Of a stretch of 43,973 nt of DNA, positions 34,120-41,658 are shown one piece after another. The notes under the pieces are model-generated. The model had not been told where the DNA came from. It made no database searches and saw nothing but the letters and a program-made list of their open reading frames with translations. The stretch's first letter is position 1; each line of letters opens with the position of its first letter. Location of the stretch: positions 1-43,973 of the forward strand of contig JANLGW010000013.1 in NCBI GenBank assembly GCA_024653965.1, written 5' to 3'. The translations under genes were made by a program, and so were the position numbers. Source of the DNA: Rhodospirillales bacterium (GTDB taxonomy: Bacteria > Pseudomonadota > Alphaproteobacteria > Rhodospirillales > Magnetovibrionaceae).

Positions 34120-34245
34120 AAAAACCCCCGCGGTTTTGCGCCGCGGGGGCCGAGACGGTTGTGGTGCAACAACGCCTCTCAGGAGGAGAAGTAAGATCAG
34201 CCCCTGTGCCACCACAATGCGAGTCGACGCGGATCGGGTCAACAT
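34120..34245 (-). promoter_or_regulatory. Orphan attenuator-like element with branched-chain codon run
   Basis: Read on the minus strand, a frame from the ATG at 34245 encodes MLTRSASTRIVVAQG and then LILLLLLRGVV, a dense run of Ile, Val and Leu codons as in ilv/leu leader peptides. It is followed by the perfect 9-pair hairpin at 34125-34149 with loop 34134-34140 and then TTTTT (34124-34120), an intrinsic terminator in this direction. A second dyad, CACCACAA (34210-34217) with TTGTGGTG (34159-34166), brackets the Leu codons. The frame has no stop before the terminator, which is atypical. No amino-acid gene follows on this strand: the next gene downstream is convergent glpD. Confidence 0.4.
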
Positions 34246-34249
34246 CTCT

Positions 34250-34301
34250 AGCTGCCTATAAATATTGCAAAAAAATGACGCTGCTCATTTAGTAGGCAGC
34301 T
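34250..34301. repeat. 9-base inverted repeat upstream of urtA
   Basis: AGCTGCCTA at 34250-34258 and TAGGCAGCT at 34293-34301 are perfect inverted copies 34 bases apart. The pair lies between the minus-strand attenuator-like element and the sigma-54 promoter of urtA, so it may be a paired operator or a hairpin in a minus-strand leader. Confidence 0.5.
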
Positions 34302-34406
34302 CGCCCCCGCGTGAACTTGGGCAGATGTGGGGTCGCGCGCCACGTGTTTTATCTACTGCATTGAATATAAACAAAAATTAAAGATATCGACAGGGGGCGT
34401 GCGGGT

Positions 34407-34421
34407 TGGCCCGCATCTTGC
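34407..34421 (+). promoter_or_regulatory. Sigma-54 promoter of the urea operon
   Basis: TGGCCCG (34407-34413), four bases, TTGC (34418-34421) matches the RpoN consensus except for one base, with exact spacing. The start should be near 34433, about 40 bases before urtA. Control by RpoN with NtrC would make urea uptake and urease respond to nitrogen limitation, as known for urt genes elsewhere. I found no convincing NtrC dyad upstream. Confidence 0.75.
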
Positions 34422-34474
34422 GATTGGGTAGGCGGTGCAACAACGTCATTCTCAATTGGAGGAGAGTTATTCTT

Positions 34475-35758
34475 ATGAAAACGACTTTTAAAACCGTGGT
34501 CGGCGCGGGTGTTATCGCCGCTTCGGTTCTGGGGGCAACGGCCGCTCAAGCTGCCGAAACCATTAAAGTAGGGGTGCTGCATTCCCTGTCCGGGACCATG
34601 GCTATTTCTGAAACCACGCTCAAAGACACGGTCTTGATGATGATCGACGAGCAAAACAAGAAGGGCGGTCTGCTGGGCAAGAAGCTTGAAGCCGTGGTCG
34701 TCGACCCTGCGTCCAATTGGCCGCTGTTCGCCGAAAAAACCCGTGAGCTGATTTCGAAAGAAAACGTCAACGTGATTTTCGGCTGCTGGACCTCGGTATC
34801 GCGCAAGTCGGTGTTGCCAGTGGTTGAAGAATTGAACGGCATGCTGTTCTATCCGGTTCAGTACGAAGGCGAAGAAAGCTCGCGTAACGTGTTCTATACC
34901 GGCGCTGCGCCGAACCAGCAGGCCATTCCGGCCGTCGACTACCTGCTTAGCAAGGACGGCGGAGAAGCTAAGCGCATCGTGCTGCTGGGTACCGACTATG
35001 TCTATCCGCGTACGACCAATAAAATCCTGCGTTCCTATTTGAACGCCAAGGGCATCGCTGACGCTGATATCATGGAAAACTACACGCCGTTCGGTCATTC
35101 CGATTGGCAGACCATCGTCTCCGACGTCAAGAAGTTTGCTTCTACGGGTAAAAAGACCGCCGTGGTTTCCACCATCAACGGTGACGCCAACGTGCCGTTC
35201 TACAAAGAATTGGCCAACCAAGGCATCAAAGCCGAAGACATTCCCGTGGTGGCGTTCTCGGTCGGTGAAGAAGAACTTGCCGGTCTCGACACCGGTCCGT
35301 TGGTCGGTCACTTGGCGGCATGGAACTATTTCATGAGCGTCAAGGCACCGGAAAACGATGCTTTCATCAAAACTTGGAAAGCCTTCATTAAAGACAACAA
35401 GCGCGTCACCAACGATCCGATGGAAGCCACCTATATCGGCTTCAAGATGTGGGTTCAGGCCGTTGAACAAGCCGGCACCACTGATGTTGACGCTGTGCGT
35501 CAAGCCATGTACGGCCAAAAGGTTCCCAACCTGACCGGCGGTATGGCGGTGATGAACACCAACCATCACCTGTCCAAGCCGGTGCTGATCGGTGAAATCC
35601 AAGACAATGGCCAATTCGATATCGTGTGGAATACCGATGGCGAAGTGGTGGGCGACGCGTGGTCCGATTTCTTGCCGGAAAGCGCCAAACTGACCGCTGA
35701 CTGGACCTATCCGTGGGTCTGCGGCAACTGCGAAAAGCCGAAATACGCGGCGAAATAA
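34475..35758 (+). CDS. urtA: Urea ABC transporter substrate-binding protein UrtA
   Basis: A 427-residue periplasmic binding protein with a signal peptide ending at AAQAA (about residue 27). The mature part has the UrtA/AmiC-type signature IKVGVLHSLSGTMAISE, FGCWTSVSRKSVLPV, LFYPVQYEGEE and LGTDYVYPRTTNKI, all typical of UrtA. It gives the high affinity of urea import. The ATG at 34475 follows GGAGGAGA; the frame extends upstream through the promoter, so that part is not coding. A hairpin separates it from urtB, which would allow more binding protein than permease. Confidence 0.96.
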   Translation: MKTTFKTVVGAGVIAASVLGATAAQAAETIKVGVLHSLSGTMAISETTLKDTVLMMIDEQNKKGGLLGKKLEAVVVDPASNWPLFAEKTRELISKENVNVIFGCWTSVSRKSVLPVVEELNGMLFYPVQYEGEESSRNVFYTGAAPNQQAIPAVDYLLSKDGGEAKRIVLLGTDYVYPRTTNKILRSYLNAKGIADADIMENYTPFGHSDWQTIVSDVKKFASTGKKTAVVSTINGDANVPFYKELANQGIKAEDIPVVAFSVGEEELAGLDTGPLVGHLAAWNYFMSVKAPENDAFIKTWKAFIKDNKRVTNDPMEATYIGFKMWVQAVEQAGTTDVDAVRQAMYGQKVPNLTGGMAVMNTNHHLSKPVLIGEIQDNGQFDIVWNTDGEVVGDAWSDFLPESAKLTADWTYPWVCGNCEKPKYAAK

Positions 35759-35786
35759 TCGACGTTTCTCTCTGTCTTAGACTACC

Positions 35787-35822
35787 CCCGGGGTGGACTA
35801 TCCTCCCGAAGTTCACCCCGGG
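35787..35822 (+). terminator. Hairpin between urtA and urtB
   Basis: CCCGGGGTGGACT (35787-35799) pairs with AGTTCACCCCGGG (35810-35822), 13 pairs with one G-T, around a ten-base loop. Only AAATTT follows, so read-through is expected. It probably protects urtA mRNA or reduces transcription into the membrane and urease genes. Confidence 0.7.
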
Positions 35823-35878
35823 AAATTTATAAGTTCAAATTCTTTGATCCCTTTTCACTTTAGTCCATGCGGGGAACT

Positions 35879-37528
35879 ATGTTTCAGAAGGTCTTTAAGG
35901 CGCGCTGGTCGTTGGTGATGGCCTTGAGCGCGGCGCTTTTTCTCGCTACCCCTGCGATGGCCGACGATTTTGCCGACGCCGTGCAGGGTCTTAACGCCGA
36001 AGGGTATGCTGAAAAAGGTCAGGCAATCGAAGCCCTGGCCGCCGTTGGCGATGATCGTTCGGTTGCCGTATTGGGTGCCTTGATGGAAGGCAATCTGTTT
36101 GTGCGCGCCGCCGATGGGCGGGTGTTGATTGCTAGGGAATCCGGCAGCGTTTATTTAATGACGGATCCCGTAACGGGCGAAGCGATGGATGAAGCAGCCG
36201 AGGACGCCATTGAAAAAATTCGCATCAACAACAAACTGCGTGGCCAATTGAAGGGCGTGTTGGGCGCAATGACGTTGATGAGCAGCGATGCCGCTAAACG
36301 ATTGAGCGCCGCCGATGAAGTGTTCAAGGCTGGCGATCCGGCCATTCTTCCCATTCTTGAGCGTGCTCTGGCGCGTGAAGATATTGCCGACGTTAAAACG
36401 CGCCTCATCCGCGCTCGCGCCGCCATCGTGCTGGAGCATGGAACGGATGCGCCCGCGCGGATCGAAGCGGCGAAAGTTCTTAGCGAATTTACCGATCCCG
36501 ATGTCGTCGCTCTGTTGGGAAAATTGGCATTTATGGATGGCCAAGGGCAGCCCGTCGAACAAGATGCCGCCGTGTTCAATGCGGTCAAGGACGCCCATCA
36601 ATCCGTGGAAGCCAAGCTCGCCCAATGGGCCATGCTGGGCAATGTATTCCAAGGGGTGTCGCTGGGCTCGGTGTTGCTGTTGGCCGCCGTGGGGCTGGCC
36701 ATCACGTTTGGCGTCATGGGCGTGATTAATATGGCGCACGGCGAAATGGTGATGTTGGGCGCGTACACCACGTTCATGGTGCAAGAGGTGTTTCGCACGC
36801 ATTTCCCTGGCGCGTTCGATTGGTCGCTGGCGGTGGCCGTTCCGGCGGCATTTTTGGTTACGGGTGCCGTGGGCATGGTGATCGAACGCGGGGTGATCCG
36901 CCATCTGTACGGACGCCCGTTGGAAACGCTGTTGGCGACGTGGGGCGTTAGCCTGATCTTGCAGCAAGTGGTGCGCACGATTTTTGGCCCCACCAATCAA
37001 GAGGTCGGCAACCCCAGTTGGATGTCGGGTGCGATCGAAACCTCGACTGGCCTGGTGCTTACCTACAACCGCATTTGGATCATCGTTTTTTCGTTGATGG
37101 TATTGGGCATGCTGGCGCTGGTGGCGCGCAAGACCCTGTTTGGTCTGCAAATGCGCGCGGTAACGCAAAACCGCGCCATGGCGTCATCGATGGGCATTCG
37201 TTCGGGCTGGGTCGATGCGCTGACGTTTGCCCTGGGCTCGGGTATTGCAGGTATGGCGGGCGTGGCGCTCAGCCAAATCGACAACGTATCGCCCAACTTA
37301 GGTCAGGCCTACATCATCGACAGCTTTATGGTGGTGGTGTTCGGCGGTGTCGGCAATCTCTGGGGCACGCTGGTCGGTGCGTTTTCGCTCGGCATCTTGA
37401 ATAAATTTCTGGAACCCTATGCGGGTGCGGTGCTGGGTAAGATTTTGGTCTTGGTCGGCATCATTTTGTTCATTCAAAAACGACCCCGTGGGCTGTTCGC
37501 CCTTAAGGGCCGTGCGGTGGAGTCCTAA
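35879..37528 (+). CDS. urtB: Urea ABC transporter permease UrtB with N-terminal helical-repeat domain
   Basis: A 549-residue protein. A signal peptide (about residues 1-28, ending PAMADD) is followed by about 200 residues of alpha-helical, HEAT-like sequence with recurring ADEVFKAGDPAILPILERAL-type units. From about residue 245 it is a LivH-type permease with eight or so membrane segments (GVSLGSVLLLAAVGLAITFGV, GVINMAHGEMVMLGAY, GLQMRAVTQNRAMASSMGI). The long periplasmic domain is usual for proteobacterial UrtB and absent from LivH. The ATG at 35879 has GCGGGGA upstream; one at 35867 would add four residues. Confidence 0.94.
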   Translation: MFQKVFKARWSLVMALSAALFLATPAMADDFADAVQGLNAEGYAEKGQAIEALAAVGDDRSVAVLGALMEGNLFVRAADGRVLIARESGSVYLMTDPVTGEAMDEAAEDAIEKIRINNKLRGQLKGVLGAMTLMSSDAAKRLSAADEVFKAGDPAILPILERALAREDIADVKTRLIRARAAIVLEHGTDAPARIEAAKVLSEFTDPDVVALLGKLAFMDGQGQPVEQDAAVFNAVKDAHQSVEAKLAQWAMLGNVFQGVSLGSVLLLAAVGLAITFGVMGVINMAHGEMVMLGAYTTFMVQEVFRTHFPGAFDWSLAVAVPAAFLVTGAVGMVIERGVIRHLYGRPLETLLATWGVSLILQQVVRTIFGPTNQEVGNPSWMSGAIETSTGLVLTYNRIWIIVFSLMVLGMLALVARKTLFGLQMRAVTQNRAMASSMGIRSGWVDALTFALGSGIAGMAGVALSQIDNVSPNLGQAYIIDSFMVVVFGGVGNLWGTLVGAFSLGILNKFLEPYAGAVLGKILVLVGIILFIQKRPRGLFALKGRAVES

Positions 37529-37531
37529 GCT

Positions 37532-38695
37532 ATGTTTCATCAACCGATGATCTTGCGTATTTTGGGCGACCGTAAGGCGGCGACGATCTTGGGTATTTTG
37601 CTTGTCTGTGCGTTTTTGGTGCCGGTGCTGAATTTACTGGTGCCCGAAGGATCGGTGTTTCATGTGCCCAGCTACCTCGTCACCTTGATGGGTAAGTATT
37701 TGACTTATGCATTGCTGGCCATTTCGGTCGATTTAGTGTGGGGTTATTGCGGAATATTGAGTCTTGGCCACGGTGCATTTTTTGCGCTCGGCGGTTATGC
37801 CATGGGCATGTACATGATGCGCCAGATCGGCGATCGCGGCGTGTACGGCAATGCTGAATTGCCCGACTTTATGGTGTTTCTCAATTGGCAGGAATTACCG
37901 TGGTACTGGTACGGCTTCGACAACTTCGGTTTTGCATTGCTGATGGTGGTGCTGGCACCGGGCTTGTTGGCGTTTGTGTTTGGCTGGTTCGCTTTTCGCT
38001 CGCGTGTGACGGGGGTGTATCTTTCGATTATCACTCAGGCGATGACGTATGCGTTGCTTCTGGCATTTTTTCGCAACGACATGGGTTTCGGCGGCAACAA
38101 TGGCCTGACCGATTTTAAAGACATCTTAGGCTTTAACATTCAGTCCGATGGTATGCGCGCGACGCTGTTTTCGCTGTCGGCGCTGGCGGTCATTGGCGGT
38201 TATCTGGTGTGTCGTTACATCGTGGATTCACGATTGGGCCGTGTCATCATCGCAATTCGCGACAGCGAAAGCCGCACGCGTTTTTTGGGTTACCGAGTGG
38301 AATATTACAAGCTGTTCGTCTTTACCGTTTCGGCAGTCTTGGCCGGAATTGCGGGCGCGCTTTATGTGCCGCAGGTGGGCATCATCAACCCCAGCGAATT
38401 TTCGCCTGCAAACTCTATTGAGATCGTTATCTGGGTGGCACTGGGCGGGCGCGGTACCTTGGTTGGCCCGATCATCGGTGCGTTGGCGGTGAATTACGCT
38501 AAAACCTATTTCACCGGGGCGCTGCCCGAAGCGTGGCTGTTCATGCTGGGCGGTCTGTTTATCGTCGCCACGTTGTTTCTGCCCAAGGGTATTGTTGGCA
38601 CGCAGGCTATTTTGGATGCGTTCGAACGTCAGCGCTTACGGTTGGCGAAGTTTCTGCGACCTTATGAATACGTTGAAGGAGGAGAAGGGCGATGA
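37532..38695 (+). CDS. urtC: Urea ABC transporter permease UrtC
   Basis: A 387-residue LivM-type permease that pairs with UrtB. The signature SVDLVWGYCGILSLGHGAFFALGGYAMGMYMMRQIG is present, as are the FGGNNGLTDF loop, the RVIIAIRDSESRTRFLGY cytoplasmic loop that contacts the ATPases, and WVALGGRGTLVGPIIGALAVN. About eight hydrophobic segments are seen. It starts three bases after urtB and its end overlaps urtD by four bases. Confidence 0.95.
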   Translation: MFHQPMILRILGDRKAATILGILLVCAFLVPVLNLLVPEGSVFHVPSYLVTLMGKYLTYALLAISVDLVWGYCGILSLGHGAFFALGGYAMGMYMMRQIGDRGVYGNAELPDFMVFLNWQELPWYWYGFDNFGFALLMVVLAPGLLAFVFGWFAFRSRVTGVYLSIITQAMTYALLLAFFRNDMGFGGNNGLTDFKDILGFNIQSDGMRATLFSLSALAVIGGYLVCRYIVDSRLGRVIIAIRDSESRTRFLGYRVEYYKLFVFTVSAVLAGIAGALYVPQVGIINPSEFSPANSIEIVIWVALGGRGTLVGPIIGALAVNYAKTYFTGALPEAWLFMLGGLFIVATLFLPKGIVGTQAILDAFERQRLRLAKFLRPYEYVEGGEGR

Positions 38696-39447
38696 GCAAA
38701 CCCAATACTTCCGACACCATTTTGTATCTGGACGGCGTATCGGTCAGTTTCGACGGCTTTAAGGCGCTGAACAATTTGAGCATTTACATCATGCAAGGCG
38801 AACTGCGCGCCATCATCGGCCCCAACGGCGCAGGTAAAACCACGATGATGGATGTGATCACCGGCAAAACTCGTCCCGATACCGGCGTTGTGCAATTCAA
38901 TGGCGGGGTCGATTTGACGCAACTGGACGAAGCGGCCATTGCTAATTTAGGGATAGGGCGCAAGTTTCAAAAACCCACGGTGTTTGAAAATCACACCGTG
39001 TTCGACAATTTGGAATTAGCCTTGGCGGGCGCACGCCGCCCTCATCAAAGCCTGTTCTTTCGTTTGAGCGGCGAGCAAATGGATCGCATCGATGCGGTGT
39101 TGAGCACCATTTCGCTCACTGCGCAACGCAATGCTCAGGCAGGTTCGCTTTCCCACGGGCAAAAACAGTGGTTGGAAATCGGCATGTTGCTGATGCAAGA
39201 CCCCGAATTGCTGCTGGTGGATGAACCCGTGGCGGGCATGACCGACGCGGAAACGGAAACCACGGCGCATTTGCTTAAAACCATCGCCAAGACTCGCTCT
39301 GTCGTAGTGGTTGAGCACGACATGGTTTTTGTGCGTGCGTTGGATTGCCGCGTTAACGTATTACACGAAGGTTCGGTGCTGGCCGAAGGCAGCTTGGAAG
39401 TCGTGCAGAACAACGAACAAGTCATTGAAGTCTATTTGGGGCGCTAG
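38692..39447 (+). CDS. urtD: Urea ABC transporter ATPase UrtD
   Basis: A 251-residue LivG-type ATPase. Walker A is GPNGAGKTTMMD, the signature is SLSHGQKQWLEIGML (SHGQKQW is a UrtD hallmark), Walker B is LLLVDEPVAGMT and the H-loop is VVVEHDM. The start is well marked by GAAGGAGGAG. Two bases separate it from urtE. Confidence 0.95.
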   Translation: MSKPNTSDTILYLDGVSVSFDGFKALNNLSIYIMQGELRAIIGPNGAGKTTMMDVITGKTRPDTGVVQFNGGVDLTQLDEAAIANLGIGRKFQKPTVFENHTVFDNLELALAGARRPHQSLFFRLSGEQMDRIDAVLSTISLTAQRNAQAGSLSHGQKQWLEIGMLLMQDPELLLVDEPVAGMTDAETETTAHLLKTIAKTRSVVVVEHDMVFVRALDCRVNVLHEGSVLAEGSLEVVQNNEQVIEVYLGR

Positions 39448-39449
39448 GT

Positions 39450-40145
39450 ATGTTGAACGTTCAAAGCATCGATCTTCATTACGGCGCATCGCAAGCCCTG
39501 CGCGGCGTAAACTTAGAGGCTGACTTAGGCCAGGTGACGTGCGTGATGGGGCGCAACGGGGTCGGAAAAACTTCACTGATGCGCGCCATCGTCGGCCAAC
39601 AGGCAACCAGCGGCGGAAAAGTTCTGTGGGATGGCGATGACATCACCCACTTGAGCCCCAATGAACGCGCGCGCCGGGGCATCGCCTACGTGCCCCAAGG
39701 CCGTGAAATTTTCCCCCTGATGAGCGTGGAAGAAAATCTGCGCACCGGTTTTGCGCCGTTGCCGCGCGCTTTGCGCCATATTCCCGATGAAATCTTCGAA
39801 TTGTTTCCGGTGCTCAAAGATATGCTCGGTCGCCGGGGCGGGGATTTGTCGGGCGGACAGCAGCAGCAGCTTGCCATCGCCCGCGCCCTGGTGATGCGCC
39901 CGCGTCTGTTGGTGTTGGACGAACCGACCGAAGGCATTCAGCCATCCATCATTAAAGATATTGAGCGCGTAATCCGCTTGTTGGCGTCGCGTGGCGATAT
40001 GGCGGTATTGCTGGTGGAGCAGTATTTTGAATTCGCCCGCGATCTGGCCGATGCATTTTGTGTCATGGATCGCGGCGAAGTGGTCCTGGCGGGAGCCAAG
40101 GCAGATATGGTGGAGGATGATGTACGTCGCCATCTCACCGTCTAA
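39450..40145 (+). CDS. urtE: Urea ABC transporter ATPase UrtE
   Basis: A 231-residue LivF-type ATPase completing the importer. Walker A is GRNGVGKTSLMR, the signature LSGGQQQQLAIARAL, Walker B LLVLDEPTEGIQPSI and the H-loop LLVEQYF. The C-terminus DDVRRHLTV is typical of UrtE. Its last 26 bases overlap the likely ureD start, which ties urea import to urease production at the level of translation. Confidence 0.95.
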   Translation: MLNVQSIDLHYGASQALRGVNLEADLGQVTCVMGRNGVGKTSLMRAIVGQQATSGGKVLWDGDDITHLSPNERARRGIAYVPQGREIFPLMSVEENLRTGFAPLPRALRHIPDEIFELFPVLKDMLGRRGGDLSGGQQQQLAIARALVMRPRLLVLDEPTEGIQPSIIKDIERVIRLLASRGDMAVLLVEQYFEFARDLADAFCVMDRGEVVLAGAKADMVEDDVRRHLTV

Positions 40146-41010
40146 GGTCGTCGCCAACGGCTGGCCGCAAACACCTGCGCAGGTTTTGCAGGGCATGCGT
40201 GGGCGGGCATCCATGACGTTTGCGCGAAGTGGTGATGAAACGCGGCTGAAAGACCTTTATCAATCGTCGCCCCTGCGTGCGCTGTTTCCCGGCAAGGCGA
40301 GCGGTGACGTGTTATCGGCAGCGCTGGTGACCACCTCTGGCGGGCTTTTAGGCGGGGACCACCTGGACGTGGAGGTGAAGCTCGAAGCCGCCGCCGCCGT
40401 TCAGGTCATCGGCCAGGCGGCGGAAAAGGTTTATCGCTCCAAGGGGCCGGACACAATTTTCGACGTCCGTCTGGAAGTGGCGGAAGACGCTTGGTTGGAA
40501 TGGCTGCCGCAAGAAACCATCCTTTTCGATCAGGCTCGCTTGCGGCGGCACACTTGCGTTGATGTTGCTGCGGGCGGCGCGTTTTTAGGCGCGGAGATGC
40601 TGGTGTTTGGGCGCGCCGCCATGGGCGAAACGCTGCGTACCGGCTTAATCCGCGATGTGTGGGAAGTGCGCCGCGGGGCGAAGCTGATCTGGGCGGATGC
40701 GTTGCATCTAGCGGGTGATTTAAGCGTGCAGCTGGATCATCCGGCGGGCTTTGGCGGGGCGCGTGCGGCGGCGACGGCGGTTTATGTCGCCGACGATGCG
40801 GCTGCCCATCTGGCTTTTGTGCGCGAGGTATTGGACGGCGCACCAGACGGTGTGAGGTGCGCCGCCACGGTGGTGAATGGGGTGTTGGTGGTGCGCTGGT
40901 TGGCCTTTGATGCCCAAGCGCTACGTGGCGCATTTGGCGTGTATTGGGCCGCCATGCGCCATGAAGTGAAAGGCCTGCCCGGGTTAATGCCTCGGTTGTG
41001 GCAGATGTAA
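40120..41010 (+). CDS. ureD: Urease accessory protein UreD
   Basis: A 296-residue scaffold that binds apo-urease and, with UreF and UreG, delivers nickel. Family features are GRASMTFARSGDETRLKDLYQSSPLRALFP, the TTSGGLLGGDHL motif, AAEKVYRSKG, EWLPQETILFDQA and the C-terminal GLMPRLWQM. ATG codons at 40117 and 40120 are adjacent; 40120 has better spacing to GGAGG, and 40195 would cut conserved sequence short. It overlaps urtE by 26 bases, in a different frame. Confidence 0.92.
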   Translation: MYVAISPSKVVANGWPQTPAQVLQGMRGRASMTFARSGDETRLKDLYQSSPLRALFPGKASGDVLSAALVTTSGGLLGGDHLDVEVKLEAAAAVQVIGQAAEKVYRSKGPDTIFDVRLEVAEDAWLEWLPQETILFDQARLRRHTCVDVAAGGAFLGAEMLVFGRAAMGETLRTGLIRDVWEVRRGAKLIWADALHLAGDLSVQLDHPAGFGGARAAATAVYVADDAAAHLAFVREVLDGAPDGVRCAATVVNGVLVVRWLAFDAQALRGAFGVYWAAMRHEVKGLPGLMPRLWQM

Positions 41011-41025
41011 TAGGGAGAATAAGCG

Positions 41026-41328
41026 ATGAAACTCACCCCCCGCGAAAAGGATAAGTTGTTGATCGCCATGGCGGCCGAAGTGGCGCGTAAGCGGCTGGCG
41101 CGCGGCGTCAAGCTCAACCATCCCGAAGCCATCGCGCTGATTTCGGATTTTGTCGTCGAGGGGGCGCGGGATGGTAGGTCGGTGGCGGAGTTGATGCAGG
41201 CGGGCGGGCGCGTGTTGAGCCGCGCCCAGTGCATGGAGGGTATCGCCGAAATGATCCACGACATTCAGGTCGAAGCCACCTTTCCCGACGGCACCAAGCT
41301 CGTCACCGTGCATGAACCGATCCGTTGA
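41026..41328 (+). CDS. ureA: Urease gamma subunit UreA
   Basis: A 100-residue structural subunit with the standard [27 protein letters not shown] start, [24 protein letters not shown], and the C-terminal [18 protein letters not shown]. Length is exactly that of the free gamma subunit, so there is no gamma-beta fusion as seen in Helicobacter. The site GGGAGAA precedes the ATG. Confidence 0.97.
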   Translation: MKLTPREKDKLLIAMAAEVARKRLARGVKLNHPEAIALISDFVVEGARDGRSVAELMQAGGRVLSRAQCMEGIAEMIHDIQVEATFPDGTKLVTVHEPIR

Positions 41329-41343
41329 GCAAGGAGAATGACG

Positions 41344-41655
41344 ATGATTCCCGGTGAAATCATTACGAAAGACGGCACCATCGAGCTGAACGCGGGGCGT
41401 CCCATCTGTACGCTGTCGGTCGCCAATACCGGCGATCGTCCGGTGCAGGTCGGCAGCCACTATCATTTTTATGAGACCAATGCGGCGCTGGCGTTTGACC
41501 GTGAACGGGCACGTGGCTTTCGCCTCGATATTCCGGCGGGTACTGCGGTGCGCTTCGAGCCGGGCCAGACCCGCGATGTGCAACTGGTGGCCTATGCGGG
41601 CGATCGCATCGCCATCGGGTTCAATGCGCGCGTTGACGGCAAATTGGAGATTTGA
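41344..41655 (+). CDS. ureB: Urease beta subunit UreB
   Basis: A 103-residue structural subunit starting [11 protein letters not shown], the family N-terminus. The motif [34 protein letters not shown] and the [10 protein letters not shown] end are typical. The ATG at 41344 is seven bases from AAGGAG; another in-frame ATG at 41338 is too close to that site. Confidence 0.97.
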   Translation: MIPGEIITKDGTIELNAGRPICTLSVANTGDRPVQVGSHYHFYETNAALAFDRERARGFRLDIPAGTAVRFEPGQTRDVQLVAYAGDRIAIGFNARVDGKLEI

Positions 41656-41658
41656 AAT

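Larger units (their letters stand above)
33913..34474. other. Long non-coding region before urtA
   Basis: No credible protein gene is seen on either strand; a 79-codon + frame at 34022 has no homology I can recognise. The left half (33913-34080) is AT-rich with no structure I can name. The right half holds the minus-strand attenuator-like element (34120-34245), a 9-base inverted repeat (34250/34293) and the urtA promoter (34407). The 12-mer GGTGCAACAACG occurs at 34163 and again at 34434, each followed by a GGAGGAGA-like sequence, suggesting an old local duplication of the urtA leader. Confidence 0.5.

Noticed and set aside
34022-34261. 79-codon + strand frame upstream of urtA
   Set aside because: It spans the perfect GC hairpin and dyads of the non-coding region, has no good ribosome-binding site and no recognisable similarity.
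34349-35614. 421-codon open frame on the minus strand opposite urtA
   Set aside because: It is the antisense shadow of a strongly recognised urtA gene; the predicted protein has no family features and GC-biased codon positions explain the open frame.
36155-37168. 337-codon minus-strand frame opposite urtB
   Set aside because: Its composition is an extreme His/Gln/Arg mix, typical of the reverse complement of a membrane-protein gene.
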